Shown piece after piece: positions 6,638-13,916 of a stretch of 13,916 nucleotides of DNA. The translations under genes and the position numbers were made by a program. The notes under the pieces were generated by a model. That model had not been told where the DNA came from and searched no databases. It worked only from the letters and a program-made list of their open reading frames with translations. Origin of the DNA: an uncultured Collinsella sp. (lineage in GTDB: Bacteria > Actinomycetota > Coriobacteriia > Coriobacteriales > Coriobacteriaceae); assembly GCA_900551015.1 (NCBI GenBank), contig URUI01000053.1:1-13916 (forward strand), in the 5' to 3' direction. The first letter of the stretch is position 1. Every line of letters starts with the position of its first letter.

Positions 6638-8866
6638 GTGGCACACAACAAACTGGAGGCAAACCTCCAAGACCAGCGCGGGCAAGGCGGGCACGGAGCC
6701 ATCCCCCTCTCCGCTGGCATGCTGCTCGTAACGCTCGGCGTCGTCTATGGCGACATCGGCACGAGCCCCATGTACACCATGAAATCAATCGTCGCCAACA
6801 ACGGCGGCATCGGTACCGTCAGCGAGGACATGATCCTGGGCGCGCTTTCGCTCGTCATCTGGACCATGACGCTCGTGACCACGGTCAAGTACGTGGTAAT
6901 CGCCATGAAGGCCGACAACCACAACGAAGGCGGCATCTTCGCCCTGTTCAGCCTCGTACGCAAGGTGGCACCATGGCTGATTCTGCCCGCCATGATCGGC
7001 GGCGCGGCGCTGCTCGCCGACGGCATCCTCACCCCCGCCGTCACGGTCACCACAGCCATCGAGGGTCTGCGCACCATCGAATGGGGCCATGCGCTGCTGG
7101 GCGACGGCCAGACCAACGTCATCATCATCACCATCATCATTATCTGCGGCCTATTTGCCATGCAGCGCGCCGGCACCTCGTCAATCGGCAAGCTCTTCGG
7201 CCCGCTCATGACGCTGTGGTTCCTGTTCCTGGCAGGCGCCGGTCTGTTCAACATGCTCGGCAACCTGTCCATCTTGCGCGCGCTCAACCCCATCCGCGGC
7301 ATTATGTTCCTGTTCTCGCCCATCAACCATTCGGGCATTATGGTGCTCGGCTTTGTCTTCCTGTCGACAACCGGTGCCGAGGCACTCTACTCGGACATGG
7401 GCCACGTGGGCAAGGCAAACATCTATGCATCCTGGCCATTTGTTAAGGCGGCCCTTATCCTCAACTATCTGGGTCAGGGAGCTTGGCTACTCGCCAATAA
7501 CTCCAACCCCCAGATGCTCGCGATGGATATCGTCAACCCGTTCTATATGATGCTCCCCGAGCCCCTACGCCCCTTTGCCATCGTGCTTTCGGCCGTGGCG
7601 GCCATCATCGCCTCACAGGCGCTCATCACCGGCTCGTTCTCGCTGGTATCCGAGGCAACGCGCCTCAACCTTATGCCGCACCTGCGCATCCACTACCCCA
7701 GCGACACCAAGGGCCAGCTCTATATTCCACTCGTCAACAACATCATGTGGGTCGGCTGCATCTTCATTGTGCTGCTGTTCCAGAACTCCGAGCGCATGGA
7801 GAGCGCCTACGGCCTCGCCATTACCGTGACCATGCTTATGACCACCACGCTGCTGACGAGCTATATCGCCGGCATCCTCAAGCACAAGCTGGGCGCCTGC
7901 GTCTTCGCCCTGCTCTTCGGTGCCATTGAGCTGTGCTTCTTCGCCTCGTGCCTCACCATGTTCTTTGACGGCGGCTACGTAATGATCTTCTTGGCCTCGC
8001 TGCTGTTTGGCCTTATGTACGTGTGGCGCCGCGGCACCGCCATCGAGCGCACGCAGACGATCCTGCTGCCCGTCTCCAAGTACATCGACCAGCTCAACCG
8101 CCTGCGCAACGACGAGACCTACCCCGTGCTCGCCGACAATCTGGTGTTCCTCACCAACAGCCCCGATCCGCTCACGCTCGACCGCGACGTGCTCTATTCC
8201 ATCCTGGACAAACATCCCAAGCGCGCCAAGGCATACTGGTTCATCAACGTGCACGTTACCGATGAACCCTATACGCACGAGTATTCCGTCGAGACCTTTG
8301 GCACGGACTTTTTGTTCCGCGTGCGCCTGGACTTGGGCTTTAAGGTCAACCAGCGCGTTAATGCCTACCTGCGCCAAATCGTCGGCGACTTGATGGCATC
8401 GGGCGAGCTGCCGCCGCAGCATCACACCTACTCTATCTACGAGACACGCGGCAACGTGGGCGACTTCCGCTTTTGCATGCTGCGCAAGATGCTTGCCCCC
8501 GAAACGGACATCAACCGCAACGACCATCGCGTCATGGCCATCAAGTACGCCGTCCGCCGCGCCTGCGGAAGCCCGGCACGCTGGTACGGTCTCGAGAACT
8601 CGGCCATCATCATTGAGTACGTACCGCTCTTTGCCCGCATGCGCCCGGCCGTCAAACTTGTGCGCACCCAGGTGCCGCTCGAGGTTCAGATCGAAGAGGC
8701 CGAGGAAATGGAGGTCGACATCTTCTCGGACGACTTGGTCAACGGCAACGAGGCCGGCAAGAGCATGAACGTCGATCCCACCGAGCTGCTCGAGAGCGTC
8801 GCCGATACGCCCGAACAGCAACTCGACGGACTCGAGAGCACCCAGTTCAACGACGCCAACTTCTAA
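6638..8866 (+). CDS. kup: Kup-type potassium uptake transporter
   Basis: The 742-residue protein imports K+, probably with H+, through 12 membrane helices in the N-terminal ~455 residues. The signature GVVYGDIGTSPMYT lies at 34-47. Other conserved family segments are the DNHNEGGIFALFSLVR loop, LLADGILTPAVTVTTAIEGL, SSIGKLFGPLMTLWFLFLAGAGL and FLSTTGAEALYSDMGH. A soluble cytosolic domain follows, then an acidic tail of about 70 residues, so the protein is longer than E. coli Kup (622 residues). The start is GTG at 6638 because AAGGGAG ends five bases before it; the in-frame ATG at 6620 lacks a good ribosome binding site. Some Firmicute Kup proteins are controlled by c-di-AMP; nothing here proves that. 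A terminator follows directly. Confidence 0.96.
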   Translation: MAHNKLEANLQDQRGQGGHGAIPLSAGMLLVTLGVVYGDIGTSPMYTMKSIVANNGGIGTVSEDMILGALSLVIWTMTLVTTVKYVVIAMKADNHNEGGIFALFSLVRKVAPWLILPAMIGGAALLADGILTPAVTVTTAIEGLRTIEWGHALLGDGQTNVIIITIIIICGLFAMQRAGTSSIGKLFGPLMTLWFLFLAGAGLFNMLGNLSILRALNPIRGIMFLFSPINHSGIMVLGFVFLSTTGAEALYSDMGHVGKANIYASWPFVKAALILNYLGQGAWLLANNSNPQMLAMDIVNPFYMMLPEPLRPFAIVLSAVAAIIASQALITGSFSLVSEATRLNLMPHLRIHYPSDTKGQLYIPLVNNIMWVGCIFIVLLFQNSERMESAYGLAITVTMLMTTTLLTSYIAGILKHKLGACVFALLFGAIELCFFASCLTMFFDGGYVMIFLASLLFGLMYVWRRGTAIERTQTILLPVSKYIDQLNRLRNDETYPVLADNLVFLTNSPDPLTLDRDVLYSILDKHPKRAKAYWFINVHVTDEPYTHEYSVETFGTDFLFRVRLDLGFKVNQRVNAYLRQIVGDLMASGELPPQHHTYSIYETRGNVGDFRFCMLRKMLAPETDINRNDHRVMAIKYAVRRACGSPARWYGLENSAIIIEYVPLFARMRPAVKLVRTQVPLEVQIEEAEEMEVDIFSDDLVNGNEAGKSMNVDPTELLESVADTPEQQLDGLESTQFNDANF

Positions 8867-8888
8867 CACGCCACCAGCCATTGACGAC

Positions 8889-8926
8889 AACGGCCTCGCA
8901 TCTCATAAGAGGTGCGAGGCCGTTTT
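8889..8926 (+). terminator. Intrinsic terminator after kup
   Basis: A 16-bp stem with one G-T wobble (left arm from 8889, AACGGCCTCGCATCTC; right arm ending 8924), an ATAA loop and TTTT at 8923-8926. The bile salt hydrolase-type gene ends 22 bp away on the other strand. The hairpin may also act there, although its minus-strand T-tract is short. Confidence 0.9.
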
Positions 8927-8947
8927 ATGTCGCAACGGACCAGTGAG

Positions 8948-9913
8948 CTACGAACGACGCGGCTCGGGAACCACGAGCCTATCGGGGCTCGCGCCCTCGG
9001 CATCCATCAGGCTCACGTAACGAATCGACGGATCCCCATACATCGCGTAGTAATAATTGCCCGTGCGCGCGCTAAAGCATCCGGTATAGATAGTCTTCTC
9101 GAACTTGCCATCGCCCATCCTGGACGCCCCCTCAATCATCACCACGCCCTCGAGCGAGCGGAACATGCGAACGACGTTTTCGGTCTCGCTCTCCTTTTGC
9201 GGGTAATTGGCATTGAGGTACGCCGCCTTTACAAAACGGCTCGGCGAATAGCAATCGCCCGGAATGCCGCGCATGCCGGCACCGGCTCCATAGGGCTTAA
9301 GCTCGGCGCCACGCCATGTCGCCGTCTGCGGAAAATCGCTTGTGGCGGTGATATAGGTGCGCAGGTTTTCCATGTGCCACGGGAAGGTCGGCTGGTTGGC
9401 AAGGGTGTCGACCGGATTGTCGTATACATGCAGGCCGTCAGCCATCATCTCGACCACGATGCTGCGCTGGCTGTCGCCGATAATCCAATGGAGCAGCGAC
9501 ACGCCCAGCCCCTCTCCGGCAGATTTGGCGACAATCACCGTGTCGCGCAGCGCGGCCTCGACCTCATCGACCGTCGAGAACGTCGCTGCCACCCACAGGG
9601 GAAACTCATAGGCCGCGATATTGTTCTTGCCGTCGACAGGGCCCTCGGCATACTCGGCATAGCCGGGAAAGTTGAGCCCCGCCACAGCCAGACCCGCATC
9701 GTTACCACAGTCGAAAAACATGGGATAGTTCTTGTAATCGATGCACATGCCGATTACCGCGTGTGCCGCCGACGCATCGTCGATAAACGAATACGGAATG
9801 TGGAACCCGCGCGGCATCACGCGAACCTGTTGGCCGTAGTCAAAGCTCCAGTCGAGGTTGCGGCCCAGATACATGTGGCCAGAATTATCGGTAAATCGAA
9901 TGCTCGTGCACAT
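8948..9913 (-). CDS. bsh: Choloylglycine hydrolase-family enzyme, probable bile salt hydrolase
   Basis: The 321-residue enzyme belongs to the Ntn-hydrolase family that includes bile salt hydrolases and penicillin V acylases. After Met removal, Cys2 (MCTSIRF) becomes the N-terminal nucleophile. The other family active-site residues are present at the expected places: Arg18 and Asp21 (GRNLDW), Asn81 (GLNFPG), Asn173 (TLANQPTF) and Arg226 (PSRFVKAAY). Length is the usual 315-330. It should cleave glycine or taurine from conjugated bile acids; penicillin V acylase activity is the alternative, but LNFPGYAEY and LANQPTF look more like the bile-salt branch. There is no signal peptide, so the enzyme is cytosolic. 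The start is ATG at 9911-9913, fixed by the need for Met-Cys and by AGGAGG upstream; a longer in-frame ORF with 21 extra residues is rejected. Confidence 0.92.
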   Translation of the reverse strand: MCTSIRFTDNSGHMYLGRNLDWSFDYGQQVRVMPRGFHIPYSFIDDASAAHAVIGMCIDYKNYPMFFDCGNDAGLAVAGLNFPGYAEYAEGPVDGKNNIAAYEFPLWVAATFSTVDEVEAALRDTVIVAKSAGEGLGVSLLHWIIGDSQRSIVVEMMADGLHVYDNPVDTLANQPTFPWHMENLRTYITATSDFPQTATWRGAELKPYGAGAGMRGIPGDCYSPSRFVKAAYLNANYPQKESETENVVRMFRSLEGVVMIEGASRMGDGKFEKTIYTGCFSARTGNYYYAMYGDPSIRYVSLMDAEGASPDRLVVPEPRRS

Positions 9914-9976
9914 AGCGCCTCCTAGCTTTACGGTCCCGCTAAGGTTATTGTCACCAAACAAAAAGGCGCTAAACAC

Positions 9977-10012
9977 AAAAGCCCGGACATGACAACAATG
10001 TCACGCCCGGAC
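9977..10012 (-). terminator. Intrinsic terminator after the deformylase-like gene
   Basis: On the minus strand a 14-bp stem with G-U wobbles (arms 9999-10012 and 9981-9994) has a 4-base loop and is followed by TTTT (9977-9980). It ends the deformylase-like transcript before the bile salt hydrolase gene, so those two genes are transcribed separately. Confidence 0.88.
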
Positions 10013-10044
10013 CAAAAGAGACGAAGTGCGGTGCTTTGGTCCCC

Positions 10045-10464
10045 TTAGACCAACTTTCCAAGACAGTGGTCGATCATATGCTGGACCATCTGCGCCTCAA
10101 AGCCGACAAAGTCCTGCTTGCGCTCGCGCATCTTGCCGTCGACGATCTGGTCAAAGGCAACCTTGCACTTGATGTAGCGCGTGGACTTGGTGACCTCCTC
10201 GTGCGTCAGGCAGCTCTCCTCCATCTTGCTGGCGCCCAGGCCAAACACCAGACGGGGGTTGTAGAGCACGTGGGGCTCGCCGGCATCGTCCAGGTAGACG
10301 CAGACCTTCTTGGTAACGCCAATCTGATTGGCGGCCAAGCAGCCGGCATCATCGAGCGACTTGATGGTATCAATCAGATCCTGAGCGACCGACTCGTCCT
10401 CGACAGTCGCAACCTCGCAACGCTGAGACAGGATAGCCTCGTCGCGGCAGAGTTCTTTAATCAT
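10045..10464 (-). CDS. Peptide deformylase-like protein with altered catalytic motifs
   Basis: The 139-residue protein is a clear paralogue of the deformylase at 2423-2833 (shared MIKxI start, LxDTx helix, YNP, C-terminal QHxIDHCxG). Motif 1 is GCLAANQIG (41-49) and keeps the Gln. Motif 2 is ESCLT (83-87) in place of EGCLS, keeping the metal-binding Cys85. Motif 3 is QHMIDH (128-133): ligands His129 and His133 remain, but the catalytic Glu of HExxH is Met130. It could still bind a metal, but normal deformylation would be badly impaired unless another residue substitutes. The start is ATG at 10462-10464 with GGAGG seven bases upstream; the in-frame ATG at 10474-10476 would place that binding site inside the coding region. 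The protein may be a regulator, a peptide binder or a decayed enzyme. Confidence 0.85.
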   Translation of the reverse strand: MIKELCRDEAILSQRCEVATVEDESVAQDLIDTIKSLDDAGCLAANQIGVTKKVCVYLDDAGEPHVLYNPRLVFGLGASKMEESCLTHEEVTKSTRYIKCKVAFDQIVDGKMRERKQDFVGFEAQMVQHMIDHCLGKLV

Positions 10465-10497
10465 ACGTTCCTCCATAGGGGTCGTTGTAACCGCTTA

Positions 10498-10503
10498 AGT
10501 ATA
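10498..10503 (-). promoter_or_regulatory. Possible -10 box of the deformylase-like gene
   Basis: TATACT on the minus strand matches the -10 consensus in five of six bases and would give a leader of about 27 bases before the ATG at 10464. No good -35 box is seen at 16-18 bp. Confidence 0.4.
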
Positions 10504-10596
10504 CGGTACCTACACAATTTCATGCGAAAGATACCGCCCGTCCGTTACAAACCGCCGAACATCAACATGTGAGGAACACCAACTTCACAAAGGCGA

Positions 10597-10640
10597 TATA
10601 GTGGGTGAGTTCGTGTCAATCGGCCTAAACTCGGGGCCGA
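10597..10640 (+). promoter_or_regulatory. Possible -10 box and leader hairpin of the purine permease
   Basis: TATAGT (10597-10602) resembles a -10 box, with a weak GGAACA at 10573-10578 as -35 (18-bp spacing). The leader then has a hairpin, TCGGCC (10620-10625) with GGCCGA (10635-10640), ending two bases before the AAGGAAAGG binding site. The conserved bases of a purine riboswitch aptamer were not found. Confidence 0.3.
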
Positions 10641-10657
10641 ACAAGGAAAGGGTATGC

Positions 10658-11968
10658 ATGGACGAACTATTTCACGTCAGTGAGCGCAAGTCCACAATCG
10701 GGACCGAACTTCGCGCTGGACTGACAACATTCCTGGCGATGGCCTACATCATCGCCGTCAACCCCGCGGTACTCTCGGGCGCTGGCATCGATGCGGGAGC
10801 GCTCGCCTGCGCCACCTGCCTGGGCGCCGGCATCATGACCATCTACATGGGCATCTTCGCCAACCGCCCGCTCGCCTGCGCGTCGGGCTTAGGCGTCAAC
10901 GCGATGATCGCTGGAATCACCACCACCGTCTGCGGCGGTGACTGGCACGTGGCCATGAGCGTCATCTTCCTTGAGGGCGTCGTCATCTTGCTGCTCGTGC
11001 TTTGTGGCCTGCGCGAGGCCATCATGGACGCCATCCCGGTTGTCCTGCGTCACGCCATCTCGGTGGGTCTGGGCCTGTTCATCGCCATGATTGGCCTGTG
11101 CGATGCCGGCATTATCACCGCTGGCGCCGGTACACTCGTCGGTCTGGGCGACATCACCTCCCCCACCTTCATCGTCGGCATCATCTCCATCCTGGTGACG
11201 GTCGCCCTCGCCTGCCGCAACGTCCCCGGCTCGCTGCTCATCGGCATCATCGTCGCCGTTATCGCCGGTATCCCCCTGGGTGTGACCCAGGCTCCGACCG
11301 GCATCATCGCCCCGCTCGACTTCTCGAGCATCGGCGGCCCCATCGCCGACGCCGGCGGCGTGCCCGCCATCGTCAAGGTCCTTACCGACCCCGCGCTCCT
11401 CGTCATCTCGTTCTCGCTGCTCATGAGTGACTTCTTCGACACCATGGGCACCGCGATGGCCGTGGCCAAGCAGGGCGAGTTCCTCACCGACGACGGCAAC
11501 GTCGAGAATATCAAGGAGATCCTGATCGTCGACTCCGCCGCCGCTGCTGTGGGCGGTTTCATGGGCGTCTCCTCCATCACCACCTTCGTCGAGTCCACTT
11601 CCGGCGCCGCCGACGGTGGCCGCACGGGCCTCACCTCCGTCACCACCGGCGTGCTGTTCATTCTCGCCGCGTTCTTCTCCCCCATCGTCACCATCGTTTC
11701 CAGCGCCGCCACCTGCGGTGCTCTGGTCTACGTTGGCTACCTCATGATGAGCGAGGCCTCCGAGATCGACTGGTCCGACGTGTCGCAGGGTTTCCCGGCG
11801 TTCATGATTGTCGCCGGCGTACCCTTCACCTACTCCATCTCTGCCGGCATTGGCCTGGGCTTTATCGCCTACGTGATCGTCGCGCTCTTTAAGGGCGAGG
11901 CCTCCAAGATCAAGCCGCTCATGTGGATTGCAGCCCTTGCCTTCCTCGTCTACTTCTTCGTGGCGTAA
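10658..11968 (+). CDS. NCS2 purine permease, AzgA-like (adenine/guanine/hypoxanthine)
   Basis: The 436-residue membrane protein takes up purine bases, probably with H+. It matches the AzgA branch of the NCS2 family: TELRAGLTTFLAMAYIIAVNP (16-36), CASGLGVNAMIAG (74-86), SDFFDTMGT (257-265, compare 'lFDtiGT') and the signature ESTSGAADGGRTGL (312-325). Length is in the normal range for this branch, with about 12-14 membrane segments. The start is ATG at 10658 with AAGGAAAGG just upstream; 19 further in-frame residues are possible but lack a binding site. A strong terminator follows, so it is probably monocistronic. Which purine it carries is not decided by sequence; uracil/xanthine permeases form a different branch. 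Confidence 0.93.
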   Translation: MDELFHVSERKSTIGTELRAGLTTFLAMAYIIAVNPAVLSGAGIDAGALACATCLGAGIMTIYMGIFANRPLACASGLGVNAMIAGITTTVCGGDWHVAMSVIFLEGVVILLLVLCGLREAIMDAIPVVLRHAISVGLGLFIAMIGLCDAGIITAGAGTLVGLGDITSPTFIVGIISILVTVALACRNVPGSLLIGIIVAVIAGIPLGVTQAPTGIIAPLDFSSIGGPIADAGGVPAIVKVLTDPALLVISFSLLMSDFFDTMGTAMAVAKQGEFLTDDGNVENIKEILIVDSAAAAVGGFMGVSSITTFVESTSGAADGGRTGLTSVTTGVLFILAAFFSPIVTIVSSAATCGALVYVGYLMMSEASEIDWSDVSQGFPAFMIVAGVPFTYSISAGIGLGFIAYVIVALFKGEASKIKPLMWIAALAFLVYFFVA

Positions 11969-11994
11969 CGGCACAGTCTGCCAAAGCAGAACAC

Positions 11995-12036
11995 AAAAGC
12001 GCGGAGTCGCATCGAGCGGCTCCGCGCTTTTCTTTT
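11995..12036 (+). terminator. Intrinsic terminator after the purine permease
   Basis: A 16-bp stem with one G-T wobble (11995-12010 with 12016-12031), loop ATCGA, then a T-rich tail reading TTTTCTTTT. Confidence 0.93.
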
Positions 12037-12080
12037 AAAGCCAGGCAACGCACGGACGCGCGATGTATTGCTTCCCAAGT

Positions 12081-12102
12081 TTTGGACATTTTGCCCTCCA
12101 AA
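12081..12102. promoter_or_regulatory. Inverted repeat upstream of the surface protein gene (TTTGGA-N10-TCCAAA)
   Basis: Perfect 6-bp arms lie 75 bp before the ATG of the secreted protein, in a 140-bp gap with no other clear signal. TTGGAC at 12082-12087 could be a -35 box, but no -10 box follows at normal spacing. It could be an operator. Confidence 0.25.
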
Positions 12103-12176
12103 CGGCACTACCGCCGGCTACATCCTGCAGATATGCTGGGCGTAATCGCATAGGCCCTATGAGGATGGGAGCAACC

Positions 12177-13916
12177 ATGGCCGCCCTGTTCACGACCCCC
12201 AAGCGCAATGACAAAACCTCTGGAGCCCATTTTATCGAGCCCGACGCACGCCGTCGCACGCTGCTCGCACACGGCAGCTGGCGCCGCGTGACACACCGCA
12301 TCGTCGTGGGCGCCGTATGCGCGCTCACGGCAAGCTCGCTGCTCATGCCGAGCGTCTCACTCGCGGCCGAGTGGGTCAACGTCGGCGGCACTCAGTACAA
12401 CACTGCAGCAGGCGACGAGGCCGGCACCTGGGCCTGGGACGGCGCCGACGACATGAAGCTCAACGGCTATAACGGCGGCGCGATCGAGGCAGCGGGCAAG
12501 CTCAACGTGAGCTACGAGGGCAACAACACCGTCACTAACGACGACGGCCGCGGCATCAAGGTTAAGGATGGCGCGAACGAGAACGCCGAGCTTAATATTC
12601 AGGGCGACGCGTCCAGCACGCTCAACGTGGCATCTTCTCGTGACGCCATCACTTCCGTCGGCAACATCAACATCGACGGCGCTGGCACTGTCAACGCCAC
12701 GAGCACCGAGCACGATGCCATCGATGCCGGGGGCGATGTCGCCATCAAGGGCTCGGGAAACGTTAACGCCACGGGCGATTCGGATGGCATCAGGGCCGAC
12801 GGCAACATCACGATCGACAACAGCGGAACCGTCACCGCCAAGGCCACCGAGGATCAGGGTATCGATGCTAACGAGAACCTCATCATAAAGGGCGGCGGCA
12901 AGGTAGAGGCAAGCTCTATCAAAGACAATGCGATTTGGGCCGACGGCAACATCGAGATCTCGGATGGCAGCCAGGTCAAGGCAAGCTCCGAGGAAGACGC
13001 CGCCATCGACGGTAAAAACAGCCTCACGGTCACGAACGCTTCCCTCAACGCAAGTGGCGTTGGGTATGGCATCTATGTCTACAAGGGCATCACGCTCGAT
13101 GGCGCGACCGTGACGGTCCGCGCAAGCTCAGATGGCGGGGAAGTCAGCGCACTCTTCACCGATGAGGACGACATCGTCATCAAGAACGGCTCGACTGTGG
13201 ATGCGCTCGCAGAAGGCAGGTTCTCGGTTGCAATCTCCACCAGTAATTTCTACTCCGGCGAAGCGGGTGGCCATATCTACATCAGCGACTCCGTTGTCAA
13301 GGCCATAGCCCGCTATGCCGAGACCGGCGGCGACGGCCCCGACCACTACAGTGGAGACCAGGATGGCGAGATCGCCCCTGAGCGCAGGGGCGTGAACTTC
13401 GGCATCTTTGCCCGGACCAAGGAGGGCATCACGCCCGCGACCATCTCGATTCTCCGCAGCAAGGTCACGGCCGAGGGAGACACGGCGGCAATCTTCGCCC
13501 TTGCCATGAGCGCGGATGGTAAGGCGATTGGCACCATCGAAATCGAAGGAGCCACCATCCAGACGCCTGAAGGCGGCAAGGTCATTGACTATCGCAACAA
13601 GGAAGAACTCAGCGACGGCATCGTCTACGAGGCGGGTCAAACCATCGGCACGGGCGACGCTGTGATCGACTCCCCCTATAACGAAGCTGTCGCCAAGAGC
13701 ACGGTCATCGCGCCTCCCGAAGAGACCAAACCCGGGGAAAAGCCCGGCGAGACCAAGCCGGGTTCCAAGTCTAAGAGCGCGAAGACGACCAAGACCGTTG
13801 CAGTTGCAGTCACGGGAGCCAAGATCGCCGGCAAACTCGCAGCGACCGGCGACGCCTCGAGCGCAGCCATCGTGGCAGCCGCCCTTGCGGGAACAGCCGC
13901 CATCGCCGCGGGCGCC
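12177..13916 (+). CDS. Secreted beta-solenoid surface protein with LAATG sorting signal, partial at 3' end
   Basis: 580 residues are visible and the frame is open at the right edge. A long N-terminal region with basic residues (24-41) precedes a hydrophobic signal segment at 42-58, with likely cleavage after SLA (63) or the next Ala. Residues about 107-355 are tandem beta-solenoid coils. The clearest are the 23-24 residue units at 161-184, 185-207, 208-231, 232-255 and 256-279, of the form GNIxIxGSGxVxAxSxxDxAIxA. They resemble Cthe_2159-type carbohydrate-binding beta-helices, by eye. A Pro/Lys/Glu/Gly linker (513-534) is followed by LAATGD (554-559) and an Ala-rich hydrophobic stretch (561-580), the layout of a sortase substrate; class E sortases of actinobacteria recognise LAxTG. 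It is probably wall-anchored and binds glycans or host surfaces. The ATG at 12177 is preferred because GGGAG lies five bases upstream; in-frame ATGs at 12159 and 12165 lack one. Confidence 0.85.
   Translation, partial: MAALFTTPKRNDKTSGAHFIEPDARRRTLLAHGSWRRVTHRIVVGAVCALTASSLLMPSVSLAAEWVNVGGTQYNTAAGDEAGTWAWDGADDMKLNGYNGGAIEAAGKLNVSYEGNNTVTNDDGRGIKVKDGANENAELNIQGDASSTLNVASSRDAITSVGNINIDGAGTVNATSTEHDAIDAGGDVAIKGSGNVNATGDSDGIRADGNITIDNSGTVTAKATEDQGIDANENLIIKGGGKVEASSIKDNAIWADGNIEISDGSQVKASSEEDAAIDGKNSLTVTNASLNASGVGYGIYVYKGITLDGATVTVRASSDGGEVSALFTDEDDIVIKNGSTVDALAEGRFSVAISTSNFYSGEAGGHIYISDSVVKAIARYAETGGDGPDHYSGDQDGEIAPERRGVNFGIFARTKEGITPATISILRSKVTAEGDTAAIFALAMSADGKAIGTIEIEGATIQTPEGGKVIDYRNKEELSDGIVYEAGQTIGTGDAVIDSPYNEAVAKSTVIAPPEETKPGEKPGETKPGSKSKSAKTTKTVAVAVTGAKIAGKLAATGDASSAAIVAAALAGTAAIAAGA
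12657..13079 (+). repeat. Tandem ~72-bp coding repeats (24-residue solenoid coils)
   Basis: Five near-regular units of 23-24 codons plus a sixth shorter one (residues 161-301) share a strand, turn, strand pattern and a closing 'AI(D/W)A' step. They have diverged at the DNA level, which points to old duplication rather than recent slippage. More irregular coils continue on both sides (about residues 107-160 and 302-355). Confidence 0.75.

Noticed and set aside
7613..8890. Long open frame on the minus strand opposite kup, and similar long frames opposite the aminotransferase and permease genes
   Set aside because: They show antisense codon bias of GC-rich genes (His, Gly, Asp, Val runs), have no family resemblance and lie fully within confident genes.
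10477..10657. Purine riboswitch in front of the permease gene
   Set aside because: The conserved loop bases of the purine aptamer are not present; only a short hairpin is seen.
1..13916. tRNA or rRNA genes, CRISPR arrays, insertion sequences, attachment sites
   Set aside because: I looked on both strands and saw no tRNA-like TTCGANTC arms with matching stems, no regular short spaced repeats, no transposase and no flanking direct repeats.

Overview
The window looks like a chromosomal segment of a high-GC, Gram-positive gut actinobacterium of the Coriobacteriia, most likely Collinsella or a close relative. The evidence is high-GC coding sequence with strong AGGAGG-type ribosome binding sites, frequent GTG starts, a Cys-2 bile salt hydrolase-type enzyme, and a secreted protein ending in a sortase-type LAATG signal. 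The genus is an inference from gene content and style; no rRNA or marker gene is present.

Layout, left to right. (1) Positions 1-650 (-) hold the N-terminal part of an unusual protein: an acidic tail, a MarR-like winged helix and the start of an RGG-rich tail that runs off the left edge. Its 5' leader holds four short hairpins. (2) An MFS drug-efflux-type transporter (-) lies upstream of it. (3) A short peptide deformylase (+) is divergent from the transporter. (4) A convergent gene (-) fuses an XRE helix-turn-helix to a complete AlaA-type alanine aminotransferase. An internal ribosome binding site and ATG sit at the fusion joint, and an array of GTTCAATT boxes lies in front of the gene. (5) A LysR regulator (-) is divergent from an EamA/DMT exporter (+), with two T-N11-A palindromes between them. 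(6) A Kup potassium transporter (+). (7) A bile salt hydrolase-family enzyme (-). (8) A second, degenerate deformylase-like protein (-) that lacks the HExxH glutamate. (9) An AzgA-type purine permease (+). (10) The 580 visible residues of a secreted beta-solenoid surface protein (+) that runs off the right edge.

Genes are mostly single transcription units. Clear intrinsic terminators follow the first deformylase (shared with the convergent aminotransferase gene), kup, the second deformylase and the permease. The only likely co-transcribed pair is MFS transporter -> winged-helix/RGG protein. The content suits a gut commensal: bile tolerance, drug and metabolite export, K+ and purine uptake, and a surface adhesin or glycan binder.

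The best candidates for something new are the self-contained HTH-aminotransferase module with its own operator array and possible two-product translation, the pair of deformylase paralogues with different lost catalytic residues, and the winged-helix/RGG protein behind a hairpin-rich leader.
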